64,000 nt of DNA from Terriglobus sp. RCC_193. Lineage in GTDB: Bacteria; Acidobacteriota; Terriglobia; Terriglobales; Acidobacteriaceae. The stretch covers positions 1,308,037 through 1,372,036 of the forward strand of contig NZ_JBFUPK010000002.1 in the NCBI RefSeq assembly GCF_041355105.1, in the 5' to 3' direction. A program made the translations under genes and the position numbers. Each line of letters opens with the position of its first letter. Within the stretch, counting starts at the first letter, position 1. This document shows positions 43,466-52,989 of this stretch, piece by piece. The notes beneath the pieces are model-generated. The model saw nothing but the letters and a program-made list of their open reading frames with translations, made no database searches and was not told where the DNA came from.

Positions 43466-45056
43466 GGCTGCAACGACCATAACTCATCACGAAGCGGTAT
43501 GGAAACCGAAGCACAACCCGTGGCTGGTAGCCATGACGGTGACCATAGCCACCTTTATGGAGGTTCTGGATACCTCCATTGCGAACGTGGCCCTGCCGCA
43601 CATCGCAGGCTCCGTAGGCGCTTCGCAGGAAGAGGCGACATGGGTGCTCACCAGCTATCTGGTCGCATCGGCCGTGATTCTTCCCATCTCCGGATGGATC
43701 TCCAACCGCATCGGGCGTAAGCGTTTTTACATGACCTGTGTGGTCATGTTCACGGTGTGCTCGCTGCTCTGCGGCATTGCTCCCACGCTGCCATTCCTCA
43801 TCCTTGCGCGGATTCTTCAGGGCCTGGGCGGTGGTGGTTTGGCGCCCAGCGAACAGGCCATCCTGGCCGACACTTTCCCCATTGAAAAGCGCGGTCAGGC
43901 ATTCGCCATGTACGGCGCGGCGGTCGTCGTTGCGCCCGCCATCGGCCCCACATTGGGCGGTTGGCTTACCGACAACTACAACTGGCACTGGATCTTCTTC
44001 ATCAACCTGCCGTTCGGCCTGTTGTCGCTGTACCTGTCGAACCGCATGGTTGAGGACCCACCAGAACTGGTGGCGCGCACCAAGCGTCGAGACCCCGTGG
44101 ACTTCATCGGCCTCATCAGTGTTGCCCTCGGCGTAGGTCTGCTGGAGTTCACACTGGATAAGGGCCAGGAAAAGGACTGGTTCGGCTCCGGTGAGATTCA
44201 GCTCACCACGGCGCTCGCCGTCATCATCCTCGTCTTCTTTGTCTTCTGGGAATGGCGTCATCCTGACCCCATTGTGGATTTGAAGCTGCTGAAGAACCGT
44301 AATTTCGGCACCGCTGTCTTCCTGCAACTGGTGCTCGGCATGGTGCTGTTCGGGTCAACCGTGCTCATCCCGCAGTATCTACAAACCATGCTTGGTTACA
44401 CCGCAGAACTCGCAGGTAAAGTGCTCAGTCCTGCCGGCCTGGTCATGATGGTGATGATGGCGGTTGCAGGCAGGACGCTGGGCAAGGGTGATCCACGCCT
44501 AACGGTGATGCTCGGCTATCTCGCCGTCGCTGCGGGGCTGTACAACCTCACACGACTTGATCTTTACAGTTCATTCGGAACGGTCACACTGTGGCGCATG
44601 TTGCAGGTCATCGGCTTGCCGTTTATCTTCATCCCCATCTCCACGCTGAATTACGTGGGTGTGCCGCGCGAAAAGAGCAACCAGATTTCGTCCCTGTCGA
44701 ACTTCGCTCGAAACATCGGCGGATCGGCGGGAACAGCCTTGCTTACTACGTACCTGGCGCGTTCGGCGCAGGTGCACATGAGCAACCTGGGCGCAAATAT
44801 CACGGCAGGCAGCTACGCCTTGCAGGCCTACATCAGCCGCTTCGCCGCGGCCACACACATGACCTATGCGCAGGCACAACCGCTGGCTATGGCATCTGCC
44901 TTCGGGCAGATGGCGCAGCAGGCCACCATGATCGCCTACAAGAACGCCTTCGCCATGCTTGCATGGGTGGTCATGGCACTGTCGCCACTGGTGTGGCTCA
45001 TGCGTCTGCCGCCCAAGAACGCCAAGGTGGACCCGGAACAGATGGCCGGTCACTGA
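43464..45056 (+). CDS. DHA2 family multidrug efflux MFS transporter (EmrB type)
   Basis: A 530-residue inner-membrane proton-driven exporter with 14 predicted helices. DHA2 marks include LDTSIANVALPHIAG in helix 1 and the motif-A loop GWISNRIGRKRF. The motif-C-like segment GAAVVVAPAIGPTLGGWLTDNYNW is also present. No ribosome-binding site precedes ATG 43464, since an operator occupies that position, so translation may be leaderless. EmrB-type pumps usually work with an EmrA adaptor and TolC, and no adaptor gene is adjacent. Repression by the divergent MarR protein is strongly suggested by the operators. Confidence 0.93.
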   Translation: MAATTITHHEAVWKPKHNPWLVAMTVTIATFMEVLDTSIANVALPHIAGSVGASQEEATWVLTSYLVASAVILPISGWISNRIGRKRFYMTCVVMFTVCSLLCGIAPTLPFLILARILQGLGGGGLAPSEQAILADTFPIEKRGQAFAMYGAAVVVAPAIGPTLGGWLTDNYNWHWIFFINLPFGLLSLYLSNRMVEDPPELVARTKRRDPVDFIGLISVALGVGLLEFTLDKGQEKDWFGSGEIQLTTALAVIILVFFVFWEWRHPDPIVDLKLLKNRNFGTAVFLQLVLGMVLFGSTVLIPQYLQTMLGYTAELAGKVLSPAGLVMMVMMAVAGRTLGKGDPRLTVMLGYLAVAAGLYNLTRLDLYSSFGTVTLWRMLQVIGLPFIFIPISTLNYVGVPREKSNQISSLSNFARNIGGSAGTALLTTYLARSAQVHMSNLGANITAGSYALQAYISRFAAATHMTYAQAQPLAMASAFGQMAQQATMIAYKNAFAMLAWVVMALSPLVWLMRLPPKNAKVDPEQMAGH

Positions 45057-45078
45057 GCCATATCGTGCTATCTATGCC

Positions 45079-45221
45079 GTCATTCTGAGGAGCATAGCGA
45101 CGAAGAATCCCCACGGAGCTTCGTCGCACCACTATCGTTCTGGGCTTTCTCACAAGGAACTTTGGGACATTCCGATGAAGTGTGAAATCGCCGTCATCCT
45201 GAGCGAAACGAAGAATGACGG
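45079..45221. repeat. Mixed A/B repeat copy after the MFS gene
   Basis: It starts with the A motif (GTCATTCTGAGGAGCATAGC, then GAAGAATCCCC). It ends with a short B fragment arranged as a hairpin: CCGTCAT (45191-45197) and ATGACGG (45215-45221) around CCTGAGCGAAACGAAG. It lies between the convergent MFS and PDZ genes and holds no gene. Confidence 0.75.
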
Positions 45222-45243
45222 CGACAAATGGATCAGAAGCGGC

Positions 45244-46182
45244 TTACCGCATCATGAGCATTGGTCCGCTCTCCGCGCCAAATTTCGGTTCGGAGACTTC
45301 GCTGCGTTTCTTTCCGTCGGACACCATCGTCAGGGTCTGTTCCTTACGATCGCGTACAACGGTCATGGTGATGGGCTTGCCTTTGCCCTCATGCAGCGCG
45401 CGCGTCCAGTCCTTCTCGGTATTCACGCGGTTGCCGTTCATGCGCGTAATCACATCGCCTGCATGTAGTCCCGCAGCGGCAGCTGGGCTGTTGCTTTCCA
45501 CTGCGTGCACCAGCAGGCCGTTGCCATCCTTCACGCCAAAGTAATCCGCAAGCTGTGCCCCCATGGTGTCCACGGTAGCGCCGGTGTAAATCGGCAACAG
45601 CGGTAACAGATGTCCCGACATAAACGAGCGACCGAAGACGCCGCTACTCTTCGGCGCTGCCGGTGGAGGAGCAGGTTCCGTAGAAGCCGCACTTTCATCG
45701 GGATTGGGCACAGTCCAGCGTTGCAACCGTGCCTGACGATCCACTTCTTCGCGAGTCGAAAGCGTAGCGGATACAGAACGTTCCATACCGTCGCGCCAGA
45801 CGGTAAGCGAAATCGTTTTGCTCGGCTGCAGATCGTGCAGCAACTTGCGCAGTTGCTCTTCGCCCTCAACAGCCGTGCCATTCAGGCTCAACACCACATC
45901 GTGTTCGCGCAGACCAGCCTTACCGGCAGGACCATCGTGGTCTACCATCACGATCTCTGCGCCGCGTTTGTCTTTCAGGTGTTGCGAGTTGTACGTGGCA
46001 TCCGAAACATCATGAAACATGATGCCCAGGTAACCCTGCGCAGGTGTGCTGTGACCACCGGCTCCGCCGCCATACATGGGTGGAGTTTCCAATGAAGACA
46101 CCAGCACCTGCTGCGCTTGTGCAACCGGGGCCGCAAGCAACGAGAGGAAAATCGCGGCCGCAGCCAGGTTACTGAATGCCAT
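45244..46182 (-). CDS. Secreted protein with two PDZ domains, no protease domain
   Basis: A 312-residue periplasmic protein. ATG 46182 gives the signal peptide MAFSNLAAAAIFLSLLAAPVAQAQ and overlaps the end of the anti-sigma gene by 14 bases. PDZ 1 (about 48-135) reads GYLGIMFHDVSD...AGKAGLREHDVVLSLNG and PDZ 2 (about 210-290) has AAAAGLHAGDVITRMNG. There is no trypsin-like or metalloprotease domain and no catalytic motif, unlike DegP/DegS/RseP. As the third gene of a sigma/anti-sigma cluster it may act as an envelope-stress sensor or adaptor for a protease encoded elsewhere (inference). Confidence 0.85.
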   Translation of the reverse strand: MAFSNLAAAAIFLSLLAAPVAQAQQVLVSSLETPPMYGGGAGGHSTPAQGYLGIMFHDVSDATYNSQHLKDKRGAEIVMVDHDGPAGKAGLREHDVVLSLNGTAVEGEEQLRKLLHDLQPSKTISLTVWRDGMERSVSATLSTREEVDRQARLQRWTVPNPDESAASTEPAPPPAAPKSSGVFGRSFMSGHLLPLLPIYTGATVDTMGAQLADYFGVKDGNGLLVHAVESNSPAAAAGLHAGDVITRMNGNRVNTEKDWTRALHEGKGKPITMTVVRDRKEQTLTMVSDGKKRSEVSEPKFGAESGPMLMMR

Positions 46183-47134
46183 CGATGTTACCCAGCGCCT
46201 GCATCGATGCATTGCGGATGTAGGGGTTATCGTCCTGCGTGGAAACCGTGTGCAGCACCTGCCGTACGCTGGTATCGCCTTCTACCGGTTCCAGCATCGC
46301 AATGGCGTGTGTGCGCACATCGGCACTGGAATCGTGCATCAGGCTTTCCAGCACGGCATCGCGCACGCGCAGGTCTTCGCCAATAAAGCGCTGCAGACCT
46401 TCCAGTGCGCGCAGACGAACTGAGGGACTTTTGTCATAGCGAAGGCTTACCAGCAGCGCATCCCGCACGCCGGTCCGGTCTCCATCACCGTGTTCGCAAC
46501 GATGGCCCGCGACACATTCCTTCGCCAGCAGGTCCACGCTGGTTTCGCGCACGTCATTGTTCAGGCCCTTCTGCGCCGCCAGCGTCAGCAGTTGACGCAC
46601 CTGCGGATCATCCAGACGGCCCTGAATGGTCATGGGAACCACGCGGTTATAACGAACTTCCACGCGGTCGGCATCGGGCAGGGGAAGAATGCCGCTGATA
46701 TTGCTCACGCCACCTTCCGCATCGTTCATGGAGACCACGGCGGGCTGCGGAATCGGGGCGGTGGCCAGTTGATAACGTGTGAGCAGGTTGCCGCTTAGAA
46801 ACCCAACGCCCACCAGCAGAGTCGCCAAAGCGGGCGCGGCATACAGATGCTGCCATGTACCCACCAGGCTGTTTCGCAGGCGCATCCGCCACGTGCTCTG
46901 GGCTGCTTCGTCCAGAGCTTCGTCCAGTCGCAGTCGGCTGGCGGCCAGCAGGTTGGCGGGAATCTCGGGTCGGGTCTGCTCGGCAAGAAGAGTGGTCAGC
47001 TCGGCCATGGCATCCGCCTCGGCCTGGCAATCGCTACAATTCCGCAGATGCAGCTGAAGCTCCGCGTGATCCTCTTCGGGGATCTCGTCGTAAGCCAGCA
47101 GAATCAGTTGGTCTTTTACCTCATCGCACTTCAT
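46169..47134 (-). CDS. Anti-sigma factor with zinc finger, membrane helix and HEAT-like repeats
   Basis: A 321-residue predicted membrane protein. The N-terminal zf-HC2 domain has the Cys3...His29-xxx-Cys33-xx-Cys36 pattern (HLRNCSDCQ) that binds ECF sigma factors. One membrane helix is at about 98-118 (ATLLVGVGFLSGNLL). The outer part (about 170-320) is built of HEAT-type helical repeats (DDPQVRQLLTLAAQKGLNN; SADVRTHAIAMLEPVEGD; DDNPYIRNASMQALGNIDG). This output-domain choice is uncommon for an anti-sigma factor and suggests sensing by protein-protein contact. The sigma gene lies 164 bp upstream and the PDZ gene overlaps its end. Confidence 0.88.
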   Translation of the reverse strand: MKCDEVKDQLILLAYDEIPEEDHAELQLHLRNCSDCQAEADAMAELTTLLAEQTRPEIPANLLAASRLRLDEALDEAAQSTWRMRLRNSLVGTWQHLYAAPALATLLVGVGFLSGNLLTRYQLATAPIPQPAVVSMNDAEGGVSNISGILPLPDADRVEVRYNRVVPMTIQGRLDDPQVRQLLTLAAQKGLNNDVRETSVDLLAKECVAGHRCEHGDGDRTGVRDALLVSLRYDKSPSVRLRALEGLQRFIGEDLRVRDAVLESLMHDSSADVRTHAIAMLEPVEGDTSVRQVLHTVSTQDDNPYIRNASMQALGNIDGIQ

Positions 47135-47298
47135 GACGCTTGTGTTCCTTGTGTATGGCTTCCTGAAAATTGCTGCTTGCGGCGACCGGTCGTAACGTTT
47201 CGAGAACGTTATCGCCTGCCGTCTGATTGGCCCCCGGACTTTGCCGGTGGGGTGCTGCTGCGTCGTGCCGCGGAACGCTTGTGCGTTCTTGGTGCTTT

Positions 47299-48069
47299 TT
47301 ATGCGTCTGCCAGATTGGCGCGCAGCTTGCGTGTTGCTCGGAAGAGTGTGTTCTTCGCCGTCTCTTCCGTGGTCTGCAGCATCTCGCCAATGGCGCGAAG
47401 CTTCAGGCCCTGGTAGTGCTTCAGTTCAAACACCGTCCGCTCGCGCGGAGTCAGTTGATCCAGCGCTTCCTGAATGCGCAGGTTCAAAGTGTTGCGTCGC
47501 AACTCCAGATCCGGGTTGGCCCCGGCGCGGTCGTCACTCACGCTGCTCATCAGGTCAATCGTGTCGCCCGAACTGTCGGTGACGATGCTCGGATCTTCGC
47601 GGCGGCTCTTACGCCGACGCAGCGCGTCCAGGCAAAGGTTCGTCACAATCCGGTACAGCCACGTATAAAACGAGCACTCAAACCGAAAATTCTGTAGATG
47701 GCGGTATGCCTTCAGGAACGCTTCCTGATGCACGTCCTGCGCATCTTGTTCATTTCCCAGCATATGCAGCGCCAGCCGCAATACCGCGCCGTCGTATCGC
47801 CGCACAAGCTGGTCAAACGCGCCACGCTGGCCTTTTTGGGCCTGCCGGATCAGCTCGTCATCTTCCAGACGCTGCTGTGCCCGCGCTTCCATCTGCGCCG
47901 GTGTCAGCGCCGCTCGTCCTGCCCGACCTGCCGCTACTTTCGCCACTGCTGGCGATTCTACCGCGACCACGCCCGGTCCGATTGCACCGCCCGTGTTGAA
48001 GACACTTCCTACGGTCGGGTCGCTCAAAGTACCCGCCGCCAAACCACTGCCAACAATCTGTGTACCCAT
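47299..48069 (-). CDS. ECF sigma factor (RpoE-like)
   Basis: A 256-residue sigma factor. ATG 48069 is preferred, with CGGAG upstream; further upstream frame reaches 48156. It carries an unusual Ala/Gly/Val-rich N-terminal extension of about 65 residues before region 2 (about 75-150; AQKGQRGAFDQLVRRYDG, FYTWLYRIVTNLCLDALRRR). Region 4 (about 195-250) reads LTPRERTVFELKHYQGLKL, then TEETAKNTLFRATRKLR. Its partner is the zf-HC2 anti-sigma encoded 164 bp downstream. The LolA-like gene 129 bp upstream may be in the same regulon. Confidence 0.9.
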   Translation of the reverse strand: MGTQIVGSGLAAGTLSDPTVGSVFNTGGAIGPGVVAVESPAVAKVAAGRAGRAALTPAQMEARAQQRLEDDELIRQAQKGQRGAFDQLVRRYDGAVLRLALHMLGNEQDAQDVHQEAFLKAYRHLQNFRFECSFYTWLYRIVTNLCLDALRRRKSRREDPSIVTDSSGDTIDLMSSVSDDRAGANPDLELRRNTLNLRIQEALDQLTPRERTVFELKHYQGLKLRAIGEMLQTTEETAKNTLFRATRKLRANLADA

Positions 48070-48198
48070 CGTGCGCTGACTCCGGAAGCCAGAAGATCGA
48101 TCTTGTAGTGATAGACCAGCGCCAGTGGAAAAGGTTAGTAGCAAGAAAATCGGCACAGCGTCCGCTATGCCGATTCAGGACGTCAAATTCGAAAAACG

Positions 48199-48870
48199 CT
48201 ACTTCTTCGCGTACTTTTTCGTATCCACCTTCGTGTTGTAGCGGATGTTCGTGTAATACGCCGTACGCGTGTCGCCCTCGGGCGTATACGAAAGCTGCTT
48301 CAGCGAGACGCCGCGCGTTGTATCCACCCAGATCGTGATGTGCGTAAACATGTTCGCCACAGACGCGTCTTTCGGTACCAGGTCCAGCTTCGCGGTGGGC
48401 ACGCCGTCCACCGTCTCAGTGCCCTGCTGCGTGATCGTCCACGCCTTCTCCAGGTCCTTGCCACTGCCGCCAAAACCCAGCGTTAGGAAGCTCTCCGCAC
48501 GAGCCTTGTCCTGCCCGGCGTTGAAGGGCGTGGACTTCTTGGAAATGGTGTCGTACATATCGCCCTTGCCATTGGCAAAGTGCAGATACTTCGTAGGCGG
48601 CGAGCCTGCCTTTGGCGAAAGCAGTGCTCCCGTCTCTGTATAGCCGGACTTGCGAATGAAGTAGATGGAACCGAACTGCGAGGTCGTTTCGCGCACCACT
48701 TTTTCAAACTGGTCCCAGCGCAGGTCGGCCTCGGCGCTCTGGAACTTCGTGGAGGCAGTATCCAGAGCGCGCAATGTCTTATCCAGTGCCGGATCATTGG
48801 CCGCATGCGCGGCAGTGAAAGTGCTCAGAACAATGGCGGCTGCGACAGTTGTACGTGCGAAAAAGGTCAT
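48199..48870 (-). CDS. LolA-like outer-membrane lipoprotein carrier family protein
   Basis: A 223-residue secreted protein. ATG 48870 has a strong AGGAGTAAG ribosome-binding site and gives the signal peptide MTFFARTTVAAAIVLSTFTAAHA. The rest has the single-domain LolA/LolB-like half-barrel pattern: a helix (LDKTLRALDTASTKFQSAEADL), strands (GSIYFIRKSGYTETG; KYLHFANGKGDMYD), and a C-terminal TRTAYYTNIRYNTKVDT segment. Such proteins carry lipids or lipoproteins through the periplasm. It precedes the sigma-E-like cluster on the same strand, consistent with an envelope-maintenance role, but is not proven to be LolA itself. Confidence 0.78.
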   Translation of the reverse strand: MTFFARTTVAAAIVLSTFTAAHAANDPALDKTLRALDTASTKFQSAEADLRWDQFEKVVRETTSQFGSIYFIRKSGYTETGALLSPKAGSPPTKYLHFANGKGDMYDTISKKSTPFNAGQDKARAESFLTLGFGGSGKDLEKAWTITQQGTETVDGVPTAKLDLVPKDASVANMFTHITIWVDTTRGVSLKQLSYTPEGDTRTAYYTNIRYNTKVDTKKYAKK

Positions 48871-48953
48871 CTTACTCCTGTGTCCCTCAAACCAATTCAT
48901 TAGACACAGGTTTGAGCGGGATGGCTGCGTCCGTATCTGGATTGTTCTGTGCT

Positions 48954-49036
48954 GTCATTCTGACCCTGAGCTTGTCGAAGGGGAAGAATCCCGACAATGT
49001 TGGTCCCGCGAAAACCGCGTCAGGCTTTCTTGCGAA
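48954..49036. repeat. A-type repeat half copy
   Basis: GTCATTCTGA followed by the hairpin CCCTgagcttgtcgaAGGG and then GAAGAATCCCGACAATGTTGG. There is no inverted partner. It fills most of the gap between the LolA-like gene and the small membrane protein gene at 49040. Confidence 0.75.
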
Positions 49037-49039
49037 AAC

Positions 49040-49420
49040 CTAGCGATGCGCCCAGACGCGGTACGCCGTAGTCTGCCCATCCGCGCCAGCGACGGGCTCA
49101 TAGCGTTCGATCAGGACATCCCCCGCAATCGGCTCAATCAGCCGTCGCAGTGCCCTGCGCATACGTTTTTCCGGATCGTTGCTGGAGACATGCTGCAGGC
49201 TCTGCTGCACGTCGGCTGCTTTCACCTCGTAGGTGATGCTGCCCGTGCCGTCGTTCTGCACCATAATCTGCGACGGCAGGTTGTACACCGGCCGGTCGCG
49301 GAAGTTGATCACATGGGGCGACACAAAGATGAACAGCAGAATCAGCGTCACCATCACGTCATAGTGAAAGCTGCCGCGTTCGTACGTCCAGAACAGGTAG
49401 CTGCGCAGTGTCTTCAGCAT
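49040..49420 (-). CDS. Small single-pass membrane protein, family not recognised
   Basis: A 126-residue protein. One membrane helix near the N terminus (about 21-37, VMVTLILLFIFVSPHVI) is followed by a basic-acidic soluble domain ending YEPVAGADGQTTAYRVWAHR. It starts 4 bases after the serS stop on the same strand and is certainly read with it. Nothing in it suggests a link to tRNA charging. Its conservation as a neighbour of serS in related genomes would be the informative test. Function unknown. Confidence 0.75.
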   Translation of the reverse strand: MLKTLRSYLFWTYERGSFHYDVMVTLILLFIFVSPHVINFRDRPVYNLPSQIMVQNDGTGSITYEVKAADVQQSLQHVSSNDPEKRMRRALRRLIEPIAGDVLIERYEPVAGADGQTTAYRVWAHR

Positions 49421-49424
49421 CGTT

Positions 49425-50744
49425 TTATAGCCCTGCCTGCTTGGTAATTACGGTCAATCCGCCCATGTACGGCACCAGCACATCCGGCACACGGACAGAG
49501 CCATCTTCCTGTAGATAGTTTTCCAGAATTGCCAGATACGTGCGTCCCACGGCCAGACCGCTGCCATTCAGCGTGTGCACATACTCCGTCTTCTTCTGCC
49601 CTGCAGGACGATAGCGGATGTTCGCGCGCCGCGCCTGGAAGCTGCCCATGTTGCTGCACGAAGAAATCTCGCGATAGGTGTTCTGGCTCGGCAGCCACAC
49701 TTCCAGATCGTAGGTCTTCATCGACCCAAAACCCATATCGCCCGTGCAAAGCAGCATACGCCGATAGGGAAGTCCCAGCTTCTCCAGAACCGCCTCAGCA
49801 TGCAGCGTCAGTTTCTCCAGTTCGGCCATGCTGTTGTCCGGCGTGGTGAACTTTACAAGTTCGACTTTCTGAAACTGGTGCTGGCGAATCATGCCGCGCA
49901 CATCGCGCCCATAGCTGCCCGCCTCGCTGCGGAAGCATGGCGTGTAGGCGCAGTAGCTGATGGTCGGATTCAGCTCAATCGTCTCGTCGCGATACAGGTT
50001 CGTCACCGGCACTTCTGCGGTCGGAATCAGCCAGTGATCGTTGTCCTGTAACTCTCCGGCAACATACGCGCCCTTGTCATCGCAATGGAACAGGTCTTCC
50101 GCAAACTTCGGCAACTGGCCCGTACCAAACAGGCTTTGTGAATTCACCATCACCGGCGGCATCACTTCCGTGTAGCCGTGCTCGTTGATGTGCAGGTCCA
50201 GCATGAAGTTGGCCAGAGCGCGTTCCAGCCGCGCACCCGCACCCACCTGCACCACAAAACGGCTGCCGGAAATCTTCGCGGCACGCTGAAAGTCCAGCAC
50301 GCCCAGCGACTCGCCAATCTCCCAGTGCGGCTTCGCATGGGCCAACGTCTTCGGTTCACCCCACGTCTTTTCCAGCTTGTTGCCGGTTTCATCCTTGCCA
50401 TCGGGAACGCTGGCATCGGGAATGTTGGGGATGGCCTCAAGAATGGCGCGCAGCTTCGCGTCGTGCGCGGTGGCTGTGGCTTCCAGCGACTCGGATTCTT
50501 CGCGCAGTGCGCGGACTTCCTCGGTCAGCGCGGTGGCATCGCCACCTGTGCGTTTCAGCTTGCCAATCTTTTCCGACAGGCGGTTACGCTTCGCCTTCAA
50601 CTGCTCCACGGCAGTAATGGCTTCGCGGCGGGCGGAGTCGATGGCGGCAAAATCGCCCAACAGGGCGGCGGGGTCGGCGTTACGGCGGCGAAGCGCGGCT
50701 TCCACCTCCGGGAGATTGCCCCGGACGTATGCAAGATCAAGCAT
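49425..50744 (-). CDS. serS: Seryl-tRNA synthetase
   Basis: A class II aminoacyl-tRNA synthetase, 439 residues. The N-terminal antiparallel coiled coil (about 25-105; [20 protein letters not shown]) reaches the long arm of tRNA(Ser). The catalytic domain has motif 2, [20 protein letters not shown], and motif 3, [14 protein letters not shown] with GSGLAVGRT. It begins [15 protein letters not shown], the standard start. It heads a two-gene unit with the small membrane protein behind it. The upstream side is a repeat-rich gap. Confidence 0.97.
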   Translation of the reverse strand: MLDLAYVRGNLPEVEAALRRRNADPAALLGDFAAIDSARREAITAVEQLKAKRNRLSEKIGKLKRTGGDATALTEEVRALREESESLEATATAHDAKLRAILEAIPNIPDASVPDGKDETGNKLEKTWGEPKTLAHAKPHWEIGESLGVLDFQRAAKISGSRFVVQVGAGARLERALANFMLDLHINEHGYTEVMPPVMVNSQSLFGTGQLPKFAEDLFHCDDKGAYVAGELQDNDHWLIPTAEVPVTNLYRDETIELNPTISYCAYTPCFRSEAGSYGRDVRGMIRQHQFQKVELVKFTTPDNSMAELEKLTLHAEAVLEKLGLPYRRMLLCTGDMGFGSMKTYDLEVWLPSQNTYREISSCSNMGSFQARRANIRYRPAGQKKTEYVHTLNGSGLAVGRTYLAILENYLQEDGSVRVPDVLVPYMGGLTVITKQAGL

Positions 50745-51309
50745 GTCCTCTATGGTATCGGTTCCGGGCGCTTTAGGGCATCCGCCATATTCCCACTGTC
50801 TTGAATGAGTGTCATTCTGAGCGAAGCGAAGAATCCCAACGACTTTTCAATGAGCACAACAGTTCAAAGTTTTCTGCCACAGAACCAAACCAGCTTCGCA
50901 AAACCAGCTTCGCAAAGCGAAGCTCCAACGGCCGAAGGCCGTCATCCTGAGCGAAGCCGAAGGACCTGCATTCCTACACACCCTCTACAACGCACCAGGA
51001 AACCCCAACAAACCACCAGCCAAAAAACCGGGTGCCCCAGGTTCGCGAAGCTAACCTGGGTATCGCTCCAAAGGAGCGATCTAACGCACCAAGTGCGTCC
51101 AGCGAAGCTTCAAGGCACGAAAATGTGTTCCCAGCGAAGCTCCAACGGCCGAAGGCCATCATCCTGAGCGAAACGAAGGACCTGCATTCTTCTCTGCTCA
51201 CTACTAATGCTCCGGGTGGCCACGCGCAAGGCTGGCCCAAACCTCTTGCCTGACGCAATTGTCAGAATCCTGTAAGGATTCGCCGCACTCATCGCAGTAC
51301 CATGTCTGC
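50745..51309. repeat. Largest hairpin-repeat cluster (serS to phosphatase gene)
   Basis: A gene-free gap holding, in order: an A motif (from 50811); the constant stem AGCTTCGC-aaa-GCGAAGCT (50906-50924); the variable stem ACGGCC-gaa-GGCCGT (50928-50942); and a B motif to about 50977. Next come the hairpin string CCCAGGTT/AACCTGGG (51036-51060), ATCGCTCC-aaa-GGAGCGAT (51062-51080) and ACGCAC-caa-GTGCGT (51084-51098). Last is another variable stem ACGGCC-gaa-GGCCAT (51145-51159) with a second B motif to about 51195. The promoter of the phosphatase gene must lie downstream of this, but I see no clear boxes. Confidence 0.88.
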
Positions 51310-52989
51310 ATGCGTTCGTTCCGATCTTTTGCTGCCTCTCTGCTCGTTGCTGCCCTTGCGTCTGCAGCCGTGCCCACGCTCCACGCACAGGCGTACACCG
51401 GCTCGCCCAAACTCGTCGTGGAACTCGTCTTCGACCAGCTCCGCGGCGACTATCTGGACCGCTGGCGCACCGACTTCAAGGCAAAGAACGGCTGGAACCT
51501 GTTCCTGAAACAGGGCGTGCATTACACCGACTGCTATTACGACTACGCGAACCTCGTCACCGGCCCCGGCCACTCCACCATTGGCACCGGCGCCTATACC
51601 GACGGCCACGGCATCCCCGTCAACGACTGGTATGAGAAAGGCCCCGACGGCAAGATTCGCTCCGTCCAGTCCATTGACGACGACCGCTACACCCTTGTGG
51701 GTGAAGCCCCCGGCGCAAAGATGTCTCCCGGAGCCTCGCCGCACTTCCAGGTGGCCTCCACTCTGGGTGACGAACTTGTCCTGGCAACCAGCGGCAAGGC
51801 CCGCGTCTTCGGTGTCTCGCTGAAAGATCGCGCAGCCATCCTCACCAGCGGCCACGCCACCCGGGGAGCCTTCTGGACCGATCACGAATCCGGTCGCTGG
51901 ATCACCTCCACCTACTGGACGAATCAGCTCCCGGCGTGGGTGGAAGCCTTCAACAGCGGTGACGAAGTCGCCAGGGCGCGTGCCGCCTCCAACATCCCGG
52001 ACGGCAGCTTTTACGAGAAGGTCGGCGCAACACAGCAGGGCGTGGCCTATCAGCTTGACTTCGCCAAGGCGCTCATCCAGAACGAGCACCTCGGCCACAA
52101 CCCGGACGGCGTCACTGACCTCATCACCATCTCCATCTCGTCCACGGACATTGCCGGTCACCGTTACGGCCCGGACGAAGGCCACCAGCGCGCGCTGATC
52201 GACGGCACAGACGTAGAACTCGACCGCTTCTTTACGTGGATCGACCAGACCGTTGGCCTGAAGAACGTCTTCGTCTCCCTGACCGGCGACCACGGCGTTT
52301 CCGCCAGCGTCAACGCGGCAGTTGGCATGGGCATGCCCGCACGCGGCATCGCCACCAGGCCGCTGTATGACTTCGTGGAAAAAGCCCTGCACGACAAGTT
52401 CAAGCCCAAGGGCAACGTGAAGTACGTCCTCGGCGGTGAATCGCCCTGGCTACAAATTGACCCCGAACCGTTTGAGGCGCAGGGCATCGCCGAAGATCAG
52501 GCAGAGGAAGCCACCGCCAAGGCCGTCTTTGACTACTTCGCCAGCCAGCCCCGCGACACCGCGCAGCACGCCGGAGCCGTCGGCGGACGCCTGCCCGAAC
52601 CCATGCGCGTGCAGTACGTCTACACCGCATCGCAGCTTCGCCGTGGCGACGTGCCCAACACGGACCAGGGTCGCCGAGAACTGCACAGCTACTCACCGGT
52701 CGTCCGCTGGGCAGTGCATCTGAACTTCGGCGCGTACCAGTATTACGGCTCGGAAACCGGAACCACGCACTACTCGCAGAACTCATACGACCGCCACGTG
52801 CCGCTGGACTTCTACGGCGCAGCCTTCGTTCCTGGTACGTATCACAACATGGTGCAACCCGTGGACATTGCAGCCACGTTTGCCTCGCTGCTGCGCATCA
52901 ACCGCCCGTCCGCAGCGGTAGGAACGGTGCGCACGGAAGCGTTGAAACCGGAACGGACCACGGTGCCAGCCACTACACTGAAGAAGTGA
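51310..52989 (+). CDS. Secreted alkaline phosphatase superfamily protein (PafA/nucleotide pyrophosphatase type)
   Basis: A 559-residue exported metal-dependent phosphohydrolase. ATG 51310 gives the signal peptide MRSFRSFAASLLVAALASAAVPTLHAQ. The fold starts KLVVELVFDQLRGDYL, with a metal-binding Asp at about 43. The probable nucleophile is Thr84 in NLVTGPGHSTIGTG, as in the PafA-like threonine phosphatases. ISISSTDIAGHRYGP and LTGDHGVSAS supply the remaining metal ligands (Asp, His, Asp-His). It could release phosphate from organic esters in the periplasm. Its stop overlaps the pyrD start (GTGA), which is unexpected for an exported enzyme. Confidence 0.9.
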   Translation: MRSFRSFAASLLVAALASAAVPTLHAQAYTGSPKLVVELVFDQLRGDYLDRWRTDFKAKNGWNLFLKQGVHYTDCYYDYANLVTGPGHSTIGTGAYTDGHGIPVNDWYEKGPDGKIRSVQSIDDDRYTLVGEAPGAKMSPGASPHFQVASTLGDELVLATSGKARVFGVSLKDRAAILTSGHATRGAFWTDHESGRWITSTYWTNQLPAWVEAFNSGDEVARARAASNIPDGSFYEKVGATQQGVAYQLDFAKALIQNEHLGHNPDGVTDLITISISSTDIAGHRYGPDEGHQRALIDGTDVELDRFFTWIDQTVGLKNVFVSLTGDHGVSASVNAAVGMGMPARGIATRPLYDFVEKALHDKFKPKGNVKYVLGGESPWLQIDPEPFEAQGIAEDQAEEATAKAVFDYFASQPRDTAQHAGAVGGRLPEPMRVQYVYTASQLRRGDVPNTDQGRRELHSYSPVVRWAVHLNFGAYQYYGSETGTTHYSQNSYDRHVPLDFYGAAFVPGTYHNMVQPVDIAATFASLLRINRPSAAVGTVRTEALKPERTTVPATTLKK

